This document shows, piece by piece, positions 17,831 to 27,222 of a stretch of DNA of 64,000 nucleotides (position 1 is the first letter of the stretch; each line of letters begins with the position of its first letter). The notes under the pieces are model-generated. The model saw only the letters and a program-made list of their open reading frames with translations, did not search any database and was not told the origin of the DNA. A program made the position numbers and the translations under genes. The DNA comes from Sulfobacillus thermosulfidooxidans (GTDB lineage: Bacteria; Bacillota; Sulfobacillia; Sulfobacillales; Sulfobacillaceae): NCBI RefSeq assembly GCF_001280565.1, contig NZ_LGRO01000001.1, forward strand, positions 1,922,001 to 1,986,000, given 5' to 3'.

Positions 17831-18853
17831 ACACTCTATGGGATATGAATATTATGGTAGACATAAAATGGTTCCATAGGAAATATTTAGCCCGTTTTCA
17901 CCCAGGTATCTGAAGCCATAGGATTATTGATGATGATATTGATATCTTCTTGAGTCCAAAAAGGTCTAAATATGTCAGATGAGTATGAATCGGAATGATG
18001 ACAACTAACACCCGCTAGACTCTGTCTTTTTCTCAACACCAAAATTAAGGCGAATCGGGTTCTAATAATCACACATCGCGGACCCGTGTGACCTCATATT
18101 TGCTACAGACTTCTTGGCTAGGGGTGTCGACGCAGAGTGCTGTTTGAATGCCCGCAATCGAGCTTTCGGATTTGATGGCGTTTAAGATAAGCAACGCGTG
18201 TTATCTGGATAAAACGCTGGCGCATTTGCTTTTGAATCACGACGTCCTAAGGACCCCGGCACCATCATTGCATGGAGTTGCTAGCCCGCGCTGCCGACTT
18301 CCAAGAAATGGCCGGGAGATGACGGCTTTAATGAACATACACGAGCGGAGCGTGCGCGCGATGACCTTTACCTGCAGATGAGATTTTCGCGAGCAGCGGC
18401 TCTACTCCATATACCGAATTGTCCACTAAAAACATGTGCACGGGTGAATCCAGGATAATGACCGAAATATCCATAGTTTCCAACTAAAAAATCCCTTCGC
18501 TGGATGCTGTAGGATTCAGGATAGAAGAAATTGCGTCGAATTCTTCCCCTCTCATTGGTGAGCGACCATGGCTTGTTAATCGCCAAAACATCATACCCTG
18601 ACACAACATAAGCGGGACCAGTTGCCCCAGCTGTGACCAGTAGCCTACACAAACCTGCGAGGTGGCCTTGAGCTTGATTCAAACTGCCGGGTCTACTCCA
18701 CTCTTTATTTAAACAATTGCGGCACCGTGATATGCCCAATACCTTAAGGGGGACTCATGTCGTGCCGCGTTGCGCACGTCAAAGCCCTGTCTTCATCCTC
18801 TTCAACCTGCAAACGATCCGTCTGCAAGATGGAGTTTTTGACTGACTGTTACC
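17831..18853. other. Gene-poor kilobase
   Basis: About 1.0 kb with no gene I can support. Several short frames exist on both strands (for example 18148-18381 plus and 18368-18739 minus), but none shows a ribosome-binding site with a recognisable domain. It may hold decayed genes or be a former insertion site. No repeat, tRNA or riboswitch was recognised. Confidence 0.45.
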
Positions 18854-19249
18854 TTAAAACAACAAATAGATGCTAATGACCAAACTAAAAAAAACCATAA
18901 TAATGCCCAAAACCATTGGCGTGTGGGCCCCAATAAGATTAAGACCCTTGTGGAACCCGTCAAAAATGCGGCGGTAGCGAACAATAGCCACCCCTTGCAC
19001 CATCACCGCGAAGAACGACAAGGTCGCCCCTAAATAGGGACCAATGCGAATATGCCGGGGTAAATACGCGCGGAATTGTGGCGCCACTAAATATTCCAAC
19101 AGGCCGAATTTGGTAATCACAAACCCAAAAGTGACAAGCGCTATGCCTGTACGAATCCAGGATAATAACGTGCGTTCATTCGCTTGCAGGACACGGGGAT
19201 CCGTATACATCGCAATTTTTTGCGCCTGATCTTCGCTGTGTAGCGCCAT
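18854..19249 (-). CDS. DUF202 (YidH-like) small membrane protein
   Basis: A 131-residue protein with the DUF202 opening [20 protein letters not shown] followed by three hydrophobic helices (about residues 32-50, 72-92, 108-130). The family is of unknown function. It lies 47 bp behind a paralogue of the same orientation, and the two share the pattern DPRVL-ANER-LLSW. They are probably one operon from a tandem duplication with large divergence. Confidence 0.85.
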   Translation of the reverse strand: MALHSEDQAQKIAMYTDPRVLQANERTLLSWIRTGIALVTFGFVITKFGLLEYLVAPQFRAYLPRHIRIGPYLGATLSFFAVMVQGVAIVRYRRIFDGFHKGLNLIGAHTPMVLGIIMVFFSLVISIYLLF

Positions 19250-19296
19250 TCCTATCTTCCTCCAACATCACTATGTTATCTATCCTCGAATTTGCA

Positions 19297-19677
19297 CTAA
19301 GACAGAAGATAAATCGCTAGTAATACAACCCAAACCAGTATAATGGACCCAAAAAAGGTTGGAGCCTTAGAACCTCGACCATCTTCGGCCCGGTGCCACC
19401 GTGTCATATTGCGGTAATAGCGCACTAATGCCACGACCTCAAGAAACGTTGCCATTAATGACAACATCCCGCCCACCATATGGCCGAAACGGACCATGGG
19501 TAACAATTGAATCTGATGGCCAGGATCCAGCACTTTATCGATAACAGCAGCTTTACTCAATAAAAATGCAAATCCCATGAGATACAAAGCCATGCGCATC
19601 CAACTTAATAAACTGCGCTCATTAGCTAATAAAACCCGGGGATCTGTGTAATATAACCGGCGGTCATCTTGAGTCAA
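19297..19677 (-). CDS. DUF202 small membrane protein, paralogue
   Basis: A 126-residue protein with YTDPRVLLANERSLLSWMRM at the N-terminus and three membrane helices, the same layout as the next gene. Upstream AGGAG precedes the start. It is first in the two-gene unit. The conserved charged Asn-Glu-Arg before helix 1 is kept in both copies. The function is unknown; the pair may work as a heteromer. Confidence 0.85.
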   Translation of the reverse strand: MTQDDRRLYYTDPRVLLANERSLLSWMRMALYLMGFAFLLSKAAVIDKVLDPGHQIQLLPMVRFGHMVGGMLSLMATFLEVVALVRYYRNMTRWHRAEDGRGSKAPTFFGSIILVWVVLLAIYLLS

Positions 19678-20221
19678 CGCTCACAATTCTCCTTAACCAA
19701 CCTTATCGATGCAAGAATAGATGCAAGAATCTTCCCTGATTGTACGCGACAACAAGATTTTCGCATAGATTCGCGCAATTCCATTTGCTTATACCCGATA
19801 ATCCCGAAAGGATAACAAGGATTTTAAACAAATCCTTGTTAGAGGAATGATCATAAGAAATCGTCCCCCAGCCATTTGCGGACGATTTGATCTCAAAAGT
19901 AAGAATATCATGGGAAACCATCTCTCCAAGAACTTCGTGGGTTCATCTCAACTCATCGTAATTTTCTCCCGGATGAATCCAAAATGCGCACGATATTGTC
20001 GCATTCATTTCCAAACTAAATGTTGTCGGTTCCGGCGATCGCCCAATGAGAATATATTTCACTCACTGTTCCAAACAGGCATTCGCGTGGTGTCTATCGC
20101 ACCTGAATCCAGCGTTCCCATCACCTATAGAGGGATATGGATACAGTAGACGAATTTCTCGTAGAAGGGCACCACCATATCCCTGAAGTTAATCAGTCAT
20201 TTAAGTCCAAGCTTATTCTGC
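19678..20221. other. Intergenic region with an isolated hairpin
   Basis: About 540 bp upstream of the DUF202 pair. Apart from the perfect dyad at 19813-19841, nothing was recognised; the open frame on the plus strand (19847-20149) lacks coding character. Confidence 0.45.
19813..19841. repeat. Perfect 12-bp inverted repeat
   Basis: TAACAAGGATTT (19813-19824) and AAATCCTTGTTA (19830-19841) with a 5-base spacer. No T run follows on either strand, and it is about 135 bp upstream of the DUF202 start, so it may be an operator rather than a terminator. Confidence 0.5.
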
Positions 20222-20377
20222 TCATTTTCGCAGTGCCATTCGATTTGCTTCGACATGTGCTAAATGATTAAAAACCATTAATAACGCACCGTTCATCCCT
20301 ATCTCATAAGCCCCGGCTTTAAATTTCCCCTCAATGCCTAAAGGCAAGGTACGCGAAGGAAGGCCGAAGTCTCCCAT
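20222..20377 (-). CDS. Probable 51-residue protein downstream of the GGDEF-EAL gene
   Basis: A clean frame from ATG at 20377 to TGA at 20224-20222, 27 bp after the end of the cyclic-di-GMP gene and on the same strand. The product begins MGDFGLPSRTLPLG and ends with an amphipathic stretch (LMVFNHLAHVEANRMALRK). AAGGGA lies about 12 bases before the ATG, which is weak. No family was recognised. The operon position and the normal-looking amino acid composition are the only support. Confidence 0.4.
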   Translation of the reverse strand: MGDFGLPSRTLPLGIEGKFKAGAYEIGMNGALLMVFNHLAHVEANRMALRK

Positions 20378-20404
20378 GGATTATCGGTCCCTTAGCTATT
20401 TGCA

Positions 20405-22225
20405 TCATTTATCTGGCATCAAATCGTCAAAATGAGGTTGCCAGGAGGCAACGTCACGAGATGGCAAAGGATAACTAATCGCATATCCCTGCCACGCTGT
20501 CACTCCCCAGCGTGCTAGAGCATTGCGCTGTTCCAAATTCTCCACCCCTTCAGCGACGGTCGGCACATTCAAAGTCTTAGCAAATGCCAGGATGGCTTGA
20601 AGCAGGCGGCGCCCCGGTTCAGTCGACCAATTTGCTACAAACTGAATATCAATTTTGATTTGACGGATAGGTAACTCACGGAGATGAACCAGCGAACTAA
20701 AGCCGGTGCCGAAATCATCCAAGGCAAAATGATAGCCTCGTTGATCAAGTTCAGCTACCGTTTGTTTGATGGGATCCATATCGACCAGTAACGCGGACTC
20801 CAAAATTTCAAAGGTAAGTGCATGAGGTTTGACGGATGGCCATTGACGATGGTATGACTCCAGTAACGCCAAAAGATTGGGATCACGCAAATCCATATAA
20901 CTCAAGTTGACGGCCACATGTCCTTTCCAGCCGTGTTGGTGCCACTCGCTCATATCCTGAAAAACGAGGCGCATAACCCGGTCATCCAGTTGTCGTAGCA
21001 AATGATGTTGGGCAATAGCCGGCAAAAAATCTTTAGGAGCATATAGCACACCATCTGCGCCTTCGATACGCACTAAAGCTTCCCATTCCCATATCGTGCG
21101 GGATTTCGCCTTAATAATCGGTTGATAGAAAACACGCACCCTATCTTGTCGTAAGGCCTCATCCACGAAAGCAATCCCATCGGCCGCTTTAGATCGCTCC
21201 GGATGAATAGGATTGAGCAACCATGATTGCCTTGCACGCTTCGCCGCATAGAGTGCTTGATCCGCCACCTGCAACAGGGTATCGACATCCTGCCCGTCTT
21301 GGGGATAATGAGCCCATCCAAAACTAGCCGAGACGCTCAAGGGATGCCCAGGTATTACAGCAATAGGTACCGTCAAGGCATCCCGCAATTGTGCGACCAG
21401 TTCACTGACAGAAACCCTCTGGTCTCGGCACACGATGAGGAATTCATCACCGCCCCATCGTCCAATCCAATCGGACTCATGAAGACGCCAGCGCCAGCGC
21501 CGTGCCACCATTTGCAGAACCTTGTCCCCAGTCCCATGCCCATATTGATCGTTAATCGGCTTAAACCCATTGAGATCAGCAAAAATGACCGTAAAAGGTT
21601 TGCCTTCGCTCATCCAATCCTGAATACGCTCTTCCGTAAAATCGCGATTGGGTAACTGCGTCAATCCATCATGCCGAGATGTAAAGGCCACCTGCGTTGC
21701 AGTCATCACAAACATTTCGATGACCATGCGTCGGAATATGGCATCATCTTGTTCGGACCATGTCGTATACGTGCTGCCTTGCCTGGATGCATTTAAGATT
21801 TCACTCATTAACAAGGCATAGGCCGCTTGAAACTGGGGCCCATAAATGCCCCGGGCCAGATGTCTTAGGCTCACGGTTTCGGCATAGGTGATGGCCTTGA
21901 GATCATGAGGATCGTCACGTAAACGTTCTAAATGTTCCCCCAATAGAACTTGCATCCGGTCATAGGTTGTCCGCTCCCGGATTAACCGGTCGAGTTCAGG
22001 GATTTGCTGAATTCGGGCATAGAACCGCTCAACCGCCTCCTGAGCAATTGTCTCCCACGGTAAGGCACTAAATACCTGCTGATAACGTGGGTTCCAGCCG
22101 AGCAGGTCAGCAAATACCCGTACATCATCAACCACCCCAAACAATTGTGGATCCCAGCGCAGGGGATATTCATGATTGGCATTGTGATCATCCCAAGCAT
22201 CCTTGATTGACCATCCTTGTCCCAT
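20405..22225 (-). CDS. Globin-coupled sensor GGDEF-EAL protein
   Basis: About 606 residues. An all-helical N-terminal domain (about residues 25-195) resembles the globin-coupled sensor/protoglobin domain, with a candidate haem-proximal His in SLRHLARGIYGPQFQAAY. A diguanylate cyclase domain with intact GRWGGDEFLIV follows, then an EAL phosphodiesterase domain with WEALVRIE, FEILESALL, LDDFGTGFSSL and VAEGVENLEQ. Both catalytic signatures are intact, so it may make or break cyclic-di-GMP under oxygen or redox control. ATG at 22225 is chosen for the GGAAAGG upstream; an in-frame TTG at 22276 has no good site. Confidence 0.82.
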   Translation of the reverse strand: MGQGWSIKDAWDDHNANHEYPLRWDPQLFGVVDDVRVFADLLGWNPRYQQVFSALPWETIAQEAVERFYARIQQIPELDRLIRERTTYDRMQVLLGEHLERLRDDPHDLKAITYAETVSLRHLARGIYGPQFQAAYALLMSEILNASRQGSTYTTWSEQDDAIFRRMVIEMFVMTATQVAFTSRHDGLTQLPNRDFTEERIQDWMSEGKPFTVIFADLNGFKPINDQYGHGTGDKVLQMVARRWRWRLHESDWIGRWGGDEFLIVCRDQRVSVSELVAQLRDALTVPIAVIPGHPLSVSASFGWAHYPQDGQDVDTLLQVADQALYAAKRARQSWLLNPIHPERSKAADGIAFVDEALRQDRVRVFYQPIIKAKSRTIWEWEALVRIEGADGVLYAPKDFLPAIAQHHLLRQLDDRVMRLVFQDMSEWHQHGWKGHVAVNLSYMDLRDPNLLALLESYHRQWPSVKPHALTFEILESALLVDMDPIKQTVAELDQRGYHFALDDFGTGFSSLVHLRELPIRQIKIDIQFVANWSTEPGRRLLQAILAFAKTLNVPTVAEGVENLEQRNALARWGVTAWQGYAISYPLPSRDVASWQPHFDDLMPDK

Positions 22226-22460
22226 CTCATTGGCATCCTTTCCTTCGACATCCCCGTCACATCGATTTGATGGCAATTCCTCTGGCGTCTAGCCCCCTGT
22301 GAAATAGATGTTAATAAATGTAGGCAAATTGATGACAATTCGGTAGGGCCATATGGCCTGTCCCTGTGGACTATTTGTTGGATTTTGACGAATGCTGTCA
22401 GGATAAATGAGTTTGAACTATGGTGAAATTCGGTAAGGCCAGCTCATGCAGAGGTTGTAA

Positions 22461-22506
22461 ATAATAAAAAGCGTCCCGGCAGCGAGAACGCTATGACTAA
22501 GGACGC
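22461..22506 (-). terminator. Terminator of the SCO-propeller cassette
   Basis: On the minus strand GCGTCC (22506-22501) pairs with GGACGC (22476-22471) around an inner AGCG/CGCT stem, followed by TTTTTATTATT. It lies just after the stop codon at 22514. Confidence 0.65.
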
Positions 22507-22513
22507 GTTGTCT

Positions 22514-23059
22514 TTAGCACCATCCATGACGGCTTAACACGTTAGCCACCACACCATAAGACATCAGCACGGTCACGATAAGACCTAACCATGCCCATTT
22601 CTTCCACAGAAGGCGCCAGGCTACGCCGCCTAATAAACCCATCACCAAAATCGACAGATCGGTTTCCACATATAGAGGCTTATGCGCGTCAATAAACTCA
22701 TTCAAGAAGGGATTCGTCCAAATTAGTCCGACTAAGGCATTCCCCACTAAAATCGCCATCGCCCCATATTGGGCCACTTTTTGGTGGACGTCCACCGACT
22801 TGTGAGGTAAAAAGATACCGACAAGCCTCTCAACCCATTCATCAGCCTGAACGAAAATGGCAAGCGTGGCAATCATGCCTAATAGTGTTAATCCCCATGT
22901 CAGAAGAAGATGCCAGCCGATACATCCCTTATTATCCGCCGCCTGAATAATCTCAAACATCGGATTGGACATCATTCCCAGATAAATGGCGACTAAAATG
23001 ACAATGACGGGCCAGCGAAACCACGACACACGGGATTTCTCAGAACCTCGTTCCATCAT
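22514..23059 (-). CDS. Unknown membrane protein of the SCO-propeller cassette
   Basis: A 181-residue protein with about five hydrophobic helices (near residues 15-33, 48-67, 94-112, 130-146, 154-172). No family was recognised. It overlaps the preceding gene by four bases (ATGA), so it is translationally coupled and is the last gene of the cassette, followed by a terminator. A single Cys-Ile-Gly-Trp-His stretch (KGCIGWH) sits at the start of helix 2 and could be a ligand site; this is only a suggestion. Confidence 0.65.
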   Translation of the reverse strand: MMERGSEKSRVSWFRWPVIVILVAIYLGMMSNPMFEIIQAADNKGCIGWHLLLTWGLTLLGMIATLAIFVQADEWVERLVGIFLPHKSVDVHQKVAQYGAMAILVGNALVGLIWTNPFLNEFIDAHKPLYVETDLSILVMGLLGGVAWRLLWKKWAWLGLIVTVLMSYGVVANVLSRHGWC

Positions 23060-23982
23060 GATGATGTCACCTTCGGTCTTTGGTGAAGATGCGGGTTCTG
23101 GATGAGATCAGCCCGGGCAATGGCCATGAAGATGAGAAAAGGAATAATCATCCCGGGAGTGGGGGCGAGTCCGGTCCATATGCCGCCACACGCCTCGGGT
23201 ACGACCCAAATGATGGTCGTTACCGCCACAGATAGACCAAAGGCATAACGCCACCGTCTTAACCAGGCTATGCCCACTGCCAACATGATTAACACCAGAA
23301 ACAAATTGGTCATTAGCGGGTGGTGAAAACTCAGCATAACGCCATCATTGATACTTTGTTGGAGCCATGACGGTTCGGAGCCATCCATAGTCACTAAACC
23401 AAACACTTCGGCTAGACGCGGACCATGCCAAAAACCCGATCCCGGCAATCCTTGGAGTCCTGCCATCATAATCCAGAGCCACCCGAGCCCTTGCCGCAAG
23501 CGGTAAACGAGTTGGTGATTTTCCCACCAAAGCATGGGCAGAATCACCAAAAGTGTGGCGACCCCATACAGCAGTGCTGTGCCTGGCGTTCCGGTCAGCA
23601 TGCTTCCGGTCCCATTAAACAAGTTACCAAAGCCTTCTGCCACGCCCCAGAGAACAATAGACCAAGCAATTAACACATAGGCGGCGACAGTACGAGCCCT
23701 GGGGTTTCCCCATGTGATAATCAACGCACCTCCAACCTCCAGTGCGGCAATGAGATAGGGCCATAAAGAAGGAGCCGCAAGCCAGAGGGTATCGGCCGCT
23801 TGCAAGAGTTTTTGGACTCCCAAGGGCTGCCACGCTTCAGCTGGCGGCGCCAAAATATCACTGACGAACAAGGGACTGTGAATTTTCGGTTGCAGCATCA
23901 TTATCCCAGAAATTGCCCACATGATACCGACCGCAATCCGGGTCTTAGTGCGTAAAGATACCGACGAGGACGCGCTAGCCAT
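23056..23982 (-). CDS. Membrane protein related to the first gene of the cassette
   Basis: About 308 residues with eight or nine hydrophobic helices. It shares a pattern with the protein at 25688-26761: a helix followed by LLYGVATLLVILPMLWW against ILYVLLAILLLLPSRFW, a GxxxGNLF-type turn before a Gly-Thr/Ser-Pro-Gly motif, and PGSGFWHG against PASGFWQG. The function is not known to me. ATG at 23982 has GGAGG eight bases upstream. It overlaps the next gene by four bases. The two relatives flank a SCO-like redox protein, so they may hold or receive its product in the membrane. Confidence 0.65.
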   Translation of the reverse strand: MASASSSVSLRTKTRIAVGIMWAISGIMMLQPKIHSPLFVSDILAPPAEAWQPLGVQKLLQAADTLWLAAPSLWPYLIAALEVGGALIITWGNPRARTVAAYVLIAWSIVLWGVAEGFGNLFNGTGSMLTGTPGTALLYGVATLLVILPMLWWENHQLVYRLRQGLGWLWIMMAGLQGLPGSGFWHGPRLAEVFGLVTMDGSEPSWLQQSINDGVMLSFHHPLMTNLFLVLIMLAVGIAWLRRWRYAFGLSVAVTTIIWVVPEACGGIWTGLAPTPGMIIPFLIFMAIARADLIQNPHLHQRPKVTSS

Positions 23983-24002
23983 CTTACGATACCTCCCACG
24001 CG

Positions 24003-25691
24003 TTAAGGTAAATGATGCGGCACCCATGTCGTGCCATGGTTTTGACTGACCCAAAGTATGGTCATTTGGTCTTGGCGCGTCATCACCATGACATTGCCAT
24101 TATTCGCGACATCTAGCGCCACAGGAGTTCCAGTTGGTAGATGCGCAATCCCCTCATGCCATGTGTTTTGGTTCCAAGTCCAAGTATCAATATGATGAGA
24201 CGCCGTTAATACATAGCCAGCATTCCCATTGATGCTGAGAGCAGCATAAGGATTGCCCTCAATCTGTAAGGGGGCCGTAGCTCTTGTCCAGGTTTTCCCG
24301 CCATTGCTTGTCCTATCCCACATTAGCCATTCTTGGCCATGATCTGTCCGCACAATCGCCGTTTCCCCCTGGCTGGCACTTTGCCATGTAGGCGCCATAA
24401 CTAATAGGTTCTGATTCTCCCAAGATTTGGGTACAGGCAATGGCGCCCGGGTAAAGGCGTTTTTGTTCCACGACCATAAATAGGCCATGGAACCGCTGTG
24501 AATCTCTCCGCCCAGCCAAAGATTTTGATGGGGTTGTAGACTTATCGAAGTTTCCGGCATCCAGGGCGCATTATGGGCCACGGCAACCCATTTTTGACCA
24601 CCCGTAGTCGTATTTAACAGTTCATGGTCACTAATCACCCACGCCGTATTTTGCGATGTCGCCACCAATGGATGAAGAGCATGAGGCGGTAAAGGGCCAG
24701 GAATTATCAGAGGTGCACTCCATGTTTGACCCCCGTTGTTCGTGGTTCGAAGGACAGGATCCACCTGATATCCATAAGCTCCGACTAAGGCCCATGCTGA
24801 GTTGACACCGGTCGGTGCGACCTCAATACCTCCTCGTTGAGTCATGGCTTCGGGGGTCACGATTTGCCAGGTACTTCCTCCTGTCAGCGATCGCTCTACG
24901 GTCCGGTACCCCTGGTAGGGACTAATCGACCACGAGGTGAGTCCATTGCCAACTAACGCATAAGAGGGTCCAATCGGTTGCCAGACTCCTTGGCCCAGGT
25001 TATTGCCTGGGCTTGATAATTCAGGCAATGGTTGATGAAGCATTTTGGCCACATAGGTGGCCAACAATTGTGCGGTTCCACCAATATATTTGGTTTGAGC
25101 GGTGGGGTTACTCAACCAGACTTCGCGCCCTTTGGGACTAATCAACCAAAAAACGTCCGCATGTTGGACCATGCCATATTTTGGAACATGCACATATTCA
25201 TAATAATTGTGCCACACCCGAGACAAGGTGGAGACTGAAGGCGAGGTCAGATATGTGAAGTTGGGCACCGAATTCAGCCCATGTTCGGTATCAAAAGCCT
25301 GGATATCCTTTAAACTGTGAAACTCTGGATTAGCATCCACCGCAATAATTTGTACATGCGAAGCTAAAGGACCTAGGACATGGTTCATGTCCACTAATTC
25401 TTGTGCTTCCAGCGGGCAATCCCACCAACAGACGGGATCAAAAAATGTCAGGACAACAACTTTTCCCCGGTACTGGGTCAAACTAATGGGTTGTCCCTTG
25501 GCATTTAACAATTGAAAATTAGGAGCCGGCTTATTCACATAAGTCATACCATCGGCCGCCAGGGCTTCTGTCGCCGCTGCTGTCAACTGGGTACTGGGTG
25601 CATTATGATAAATCCGGGACAGCCCCCATCCTGCAAAGGCCGCTACAGGCAATAATCCGAACAAGACCCATTTTTGGTACGATTTCTTCAT
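24003..25691 (-). CDS. SCO-like thioredoxin domain fused to an Asp-box (BNR) beta-propeller
   Basis: 562 residues. A signal-anchor (about 8-26) places the rest outside the membrane. Residues about 50-215 are a SCO/TlpA-type thioredoxin fold: FQLLNAKGQPISLTQYRGKV, then DPVCWWDCPLEAQEL with the CxxxCP copper/redox motif of SCO proteins, and VQHADVFWLI giving the distal His. Residues about 225-562 hold at least five Asp-box/BNR-like turns of the form GG-x-x-W (TNNGGQTW, TTGGQKW, SNGGKTW, SQNHGTTW, LTGGSTW), a beta-propeller. SCO proteins deliver copper to cytochrome oxidase. The propeller fusion is unusual. The stop of the upstream gene overlaps the ATG by four bases. Confidence 0.8.
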   Translation of the reverse strand: MKKSYQKWVLFGLLPVAAFAGWGLSRIYHNAPSTQLTAAATEALAADGMTYVNKPAPNFQLLNAKGQPISLTQYRGKVVVLTFFDPVCWWDCPLEAQELVDMNHVLGPLASHVQIIAVDANPEFHSLKDIQAFDTEHGLNSVPNFTYLTSPSVSTLSRVWHNYYEYVHVPKYGMVQHADVFWLISPKGREVWLSNPTAQTKYIGGTAQLLATYVAKMLHQPLPELSSPGNNLGQGVWQPIGPSYALVGNGLTSWSISPYQGYRTVERSLTGGSTWQIVTPEAMTQRGGIEVAPTGVNSAWALVGAYGYQVDPVLRTTNNGGQTWSAPLIIPGPLPPHALHPLVATSQNTAWVISDHELLNTTTGGQKWVAVAHNAPWMPETSISLQPHQNLWLGGEIHSGSMAYLWSWNKNAFTRAPLPVPKSWENQNLLVMAPTWQSASQGETAIVRTDHGQEWLMWDRTSNGGKTWTRATAPLQIEGNPYAALSINGNAGYVLTASHHIDTWTWNQNTWHEGIAHLPTGTPVALDVANNGNVMVMTRQDQMTILWVSQNHGTTWVPHHLP

Positions 25692-26761
25692 GACAATGTT
25701 CGCCCTTTCGCCGGTGTCGAATCCATGAAAAGATTTCGACCGAAAATGGGCAACGTGGCAAGGCGAGCATAAACACCCAAAGACAATAATACTAGCACGC
25801 CGCTATTGGGATCGGTTCCCATTCCCCCTAAAACGCCGAAATCTTGCCCAAGCCACCATGTGGCAAAGGTTACACCAAAAGTCACCCACCACGTGAAAAC
25901 CGATTTCGGCAAGGTGATCCACAAAATGGCCAAAACACTAAAGATGATAACGAGAACAGCATTCCAAAGAGCTGGATGAGCCGCTAAGGAGTTTGCCCAT
26001 AGATAGAGTGGTTCTGAAAAGATTCCGGGTTGTGGCATTTCCGCCATACTCAAGACGTAAGCGGACACACTTTGGCCTTGCCAAAATCCCGATGCAGGCC
26101 ATGCTTGCAATAACGCGGATAAGCCCCATAATCCGGCCAAACCATATTGAAAGATCTTAGTGGGACCGGAAGATTGCCAAAATCTTGACGGGAGCAAAAG
26201 CAAGATAGCCAATAACACATATAAAATGACCGATCCTGGGCTGCCGCTTAACCACGAACCTCCACTAAAGAGACTCCCCATAGCTTCCCCGCCAATCCAC
26301 ACCACTAGACCCCAAGCGATAGAAAGCCATAAGCCTGCACGCCGCCAGGTGTTTATACTTCCCAAAAGAATCAATAATCCGATATCGATTTGTATCCACG
26401 TCGCAAATTCATTCCACATGACCGGGTTAATACCCCATAGACGGACGCCAATCTCGATAAGACTGCGCAATAAAGCCGGTTGTCCTTGGATTAAGGGTGC
26501 TAAAAAGCCCCCAATAAACCGGGTGATCATGAGCGGTTGAGCTTGTAATAAACCATCTAAGAGCCACAAGGCGCCAAGTCCCCGGGCCAACCATTCGTAC
26601 GCCACAGGGTAAGGCGGAGTCACATCTTGTTCATGATGAAGGCGAAGACGTCGCAATAGTGTCACGACAACAATAGCCAATGTGATGATTGCAAGAATCC
26701 AGAATAACCGATAAAAATCTGCCTCCGCCACCGGCGGGGGTAGTGGATTGCCCATATTCAC
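25688..26761 (-). CDS. Membrane protein, first gene of the SCO-propeller cassette
   Basis: 357 residues with about nine hydrophobic helices. It seems internally duplicated: ALWLLDGLLQAQPLM near the N-terminus and GLWGLSALLQAWPASGFW in the second half. It is a distant relative of the protein at 23056-23982. GTG at 26761 has AGGGG eight bases upstream. No known family was recognised with confidence; some DoxX-like quinone-linked proteins have comparable short helices. Its four-base overlap with the SCO-propeller gene indicates coupled expression. Confidence 0.65.
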   Translation of the reverse strand: MNMGNPLPPPVAEADFYRLFWILAIITLAIVVVTLLRRLRLHHEQDVTPPYPVAYEWLARGLGALWLLDGLLQAQPLMITRFIGGFLAPLIQGQPALLRSLIEIGVRLWGINPVMWNEFATWIQIDIGLLILLGSINTWRRAGLWLSIAWGLVVWIGGEAMGSLFSGGSWLSGSPGSVILYVLLAILLLLPSRFWQSSGPTKIFQYGLAGLWGLSALLQAWPASGFWQGQSVSAYVLSMAEMPQPGIFSEPLYLWANSLAAHPALWNAVLVIIFSVLAILWITLPKSVFTWWVTFGVTFATWWLGQDFGVLGGMGTDPNSGVLVLLSLGVYARLATLPIFGRNLFMDSTPAKGRTLS

Positions 26762-27101
26762 CGTTCAATCCCCTCCCAATTTCCTGTATAAAGGGATGCA
26801 TGGGCTTTAAGAACCCATCTTTCCCTGCTAGACTATTCACCCTAAGTCCTATAAACATGAGTATGATTTCTGGTTCAAAAGTTTAGCACTAAATCGAGTC
26901 AGATCACATCACATGAGAAATATCGCAAAACTCACGATACCTATCCTCATGACGAGAATAAGCCGTGGAAATATAGTCCGAAAAAGAACTGTCAATCTGT
27001 TGGCAGGATCCTTTCCTGAGAGCTCTCATGATGCTTAAAATCAACATCCTGGTATCTGCCATCCTGTATATTCTCAATAGAGTCGGCCAATACTTTAACG
27101 A

Positions 27102-27137
27102 GCAAAAACCAAGAATCAGCCGTCATTGGCTGATTCT
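27102..27137 (-). terminator. Terminator downstream of tnpB
   Basis: AGAATCAGCC (27112-27121) and GGCTGATTCT (27128-27137) form a 10-bp stem with a six-base loop. On the minus strand TTGGTTTTT follows, fitting termination of the tnpB transcript. Confidence 0.6.
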
Positions 27138-27139
27138 CT

Positions 27140-27222
27140 GGAAATACTTTTAATTGTTAGCGAAAAATACCTGACCACTCTTTATTGAGGGTACTGTTCC
27201 GTTCTTTCAAACTTACTCAAAT
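27140..27222 (-). ncRNA. Candidate right end / omega-RNA region of the TnpB element
   Basis: TnpB elements usually encode a guide RNA that overlaps the 3' end of tnpB and runs to the right end of the element. The stretch after the tnpB stop (minus strand, containing GAAAGAACGGAACAGTACC) ends before a terminator and is where that RNA would lie. This rests on position; the exact element end and guide boundary are not identified. Confidence 0.3.

Larger units (their letters stand above)
26762..27222. other. Intergenic region between the cassette and tnpB
   Basis: About 460 bp. It must contain the promoter of the SCO-propeller cassette, the 3' flank of the tnpB element (27150-27222) and the terminator at 27102-27137. 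No other gene was recognised. Confidence 0.5.

Noticed and set aside
18368-18739. 123-codon minus-strand frame
   Set aside because: No ribosome-binding site and no family pattern; overlapping frames are similar in length. Kept only as part of the gene-poor region.
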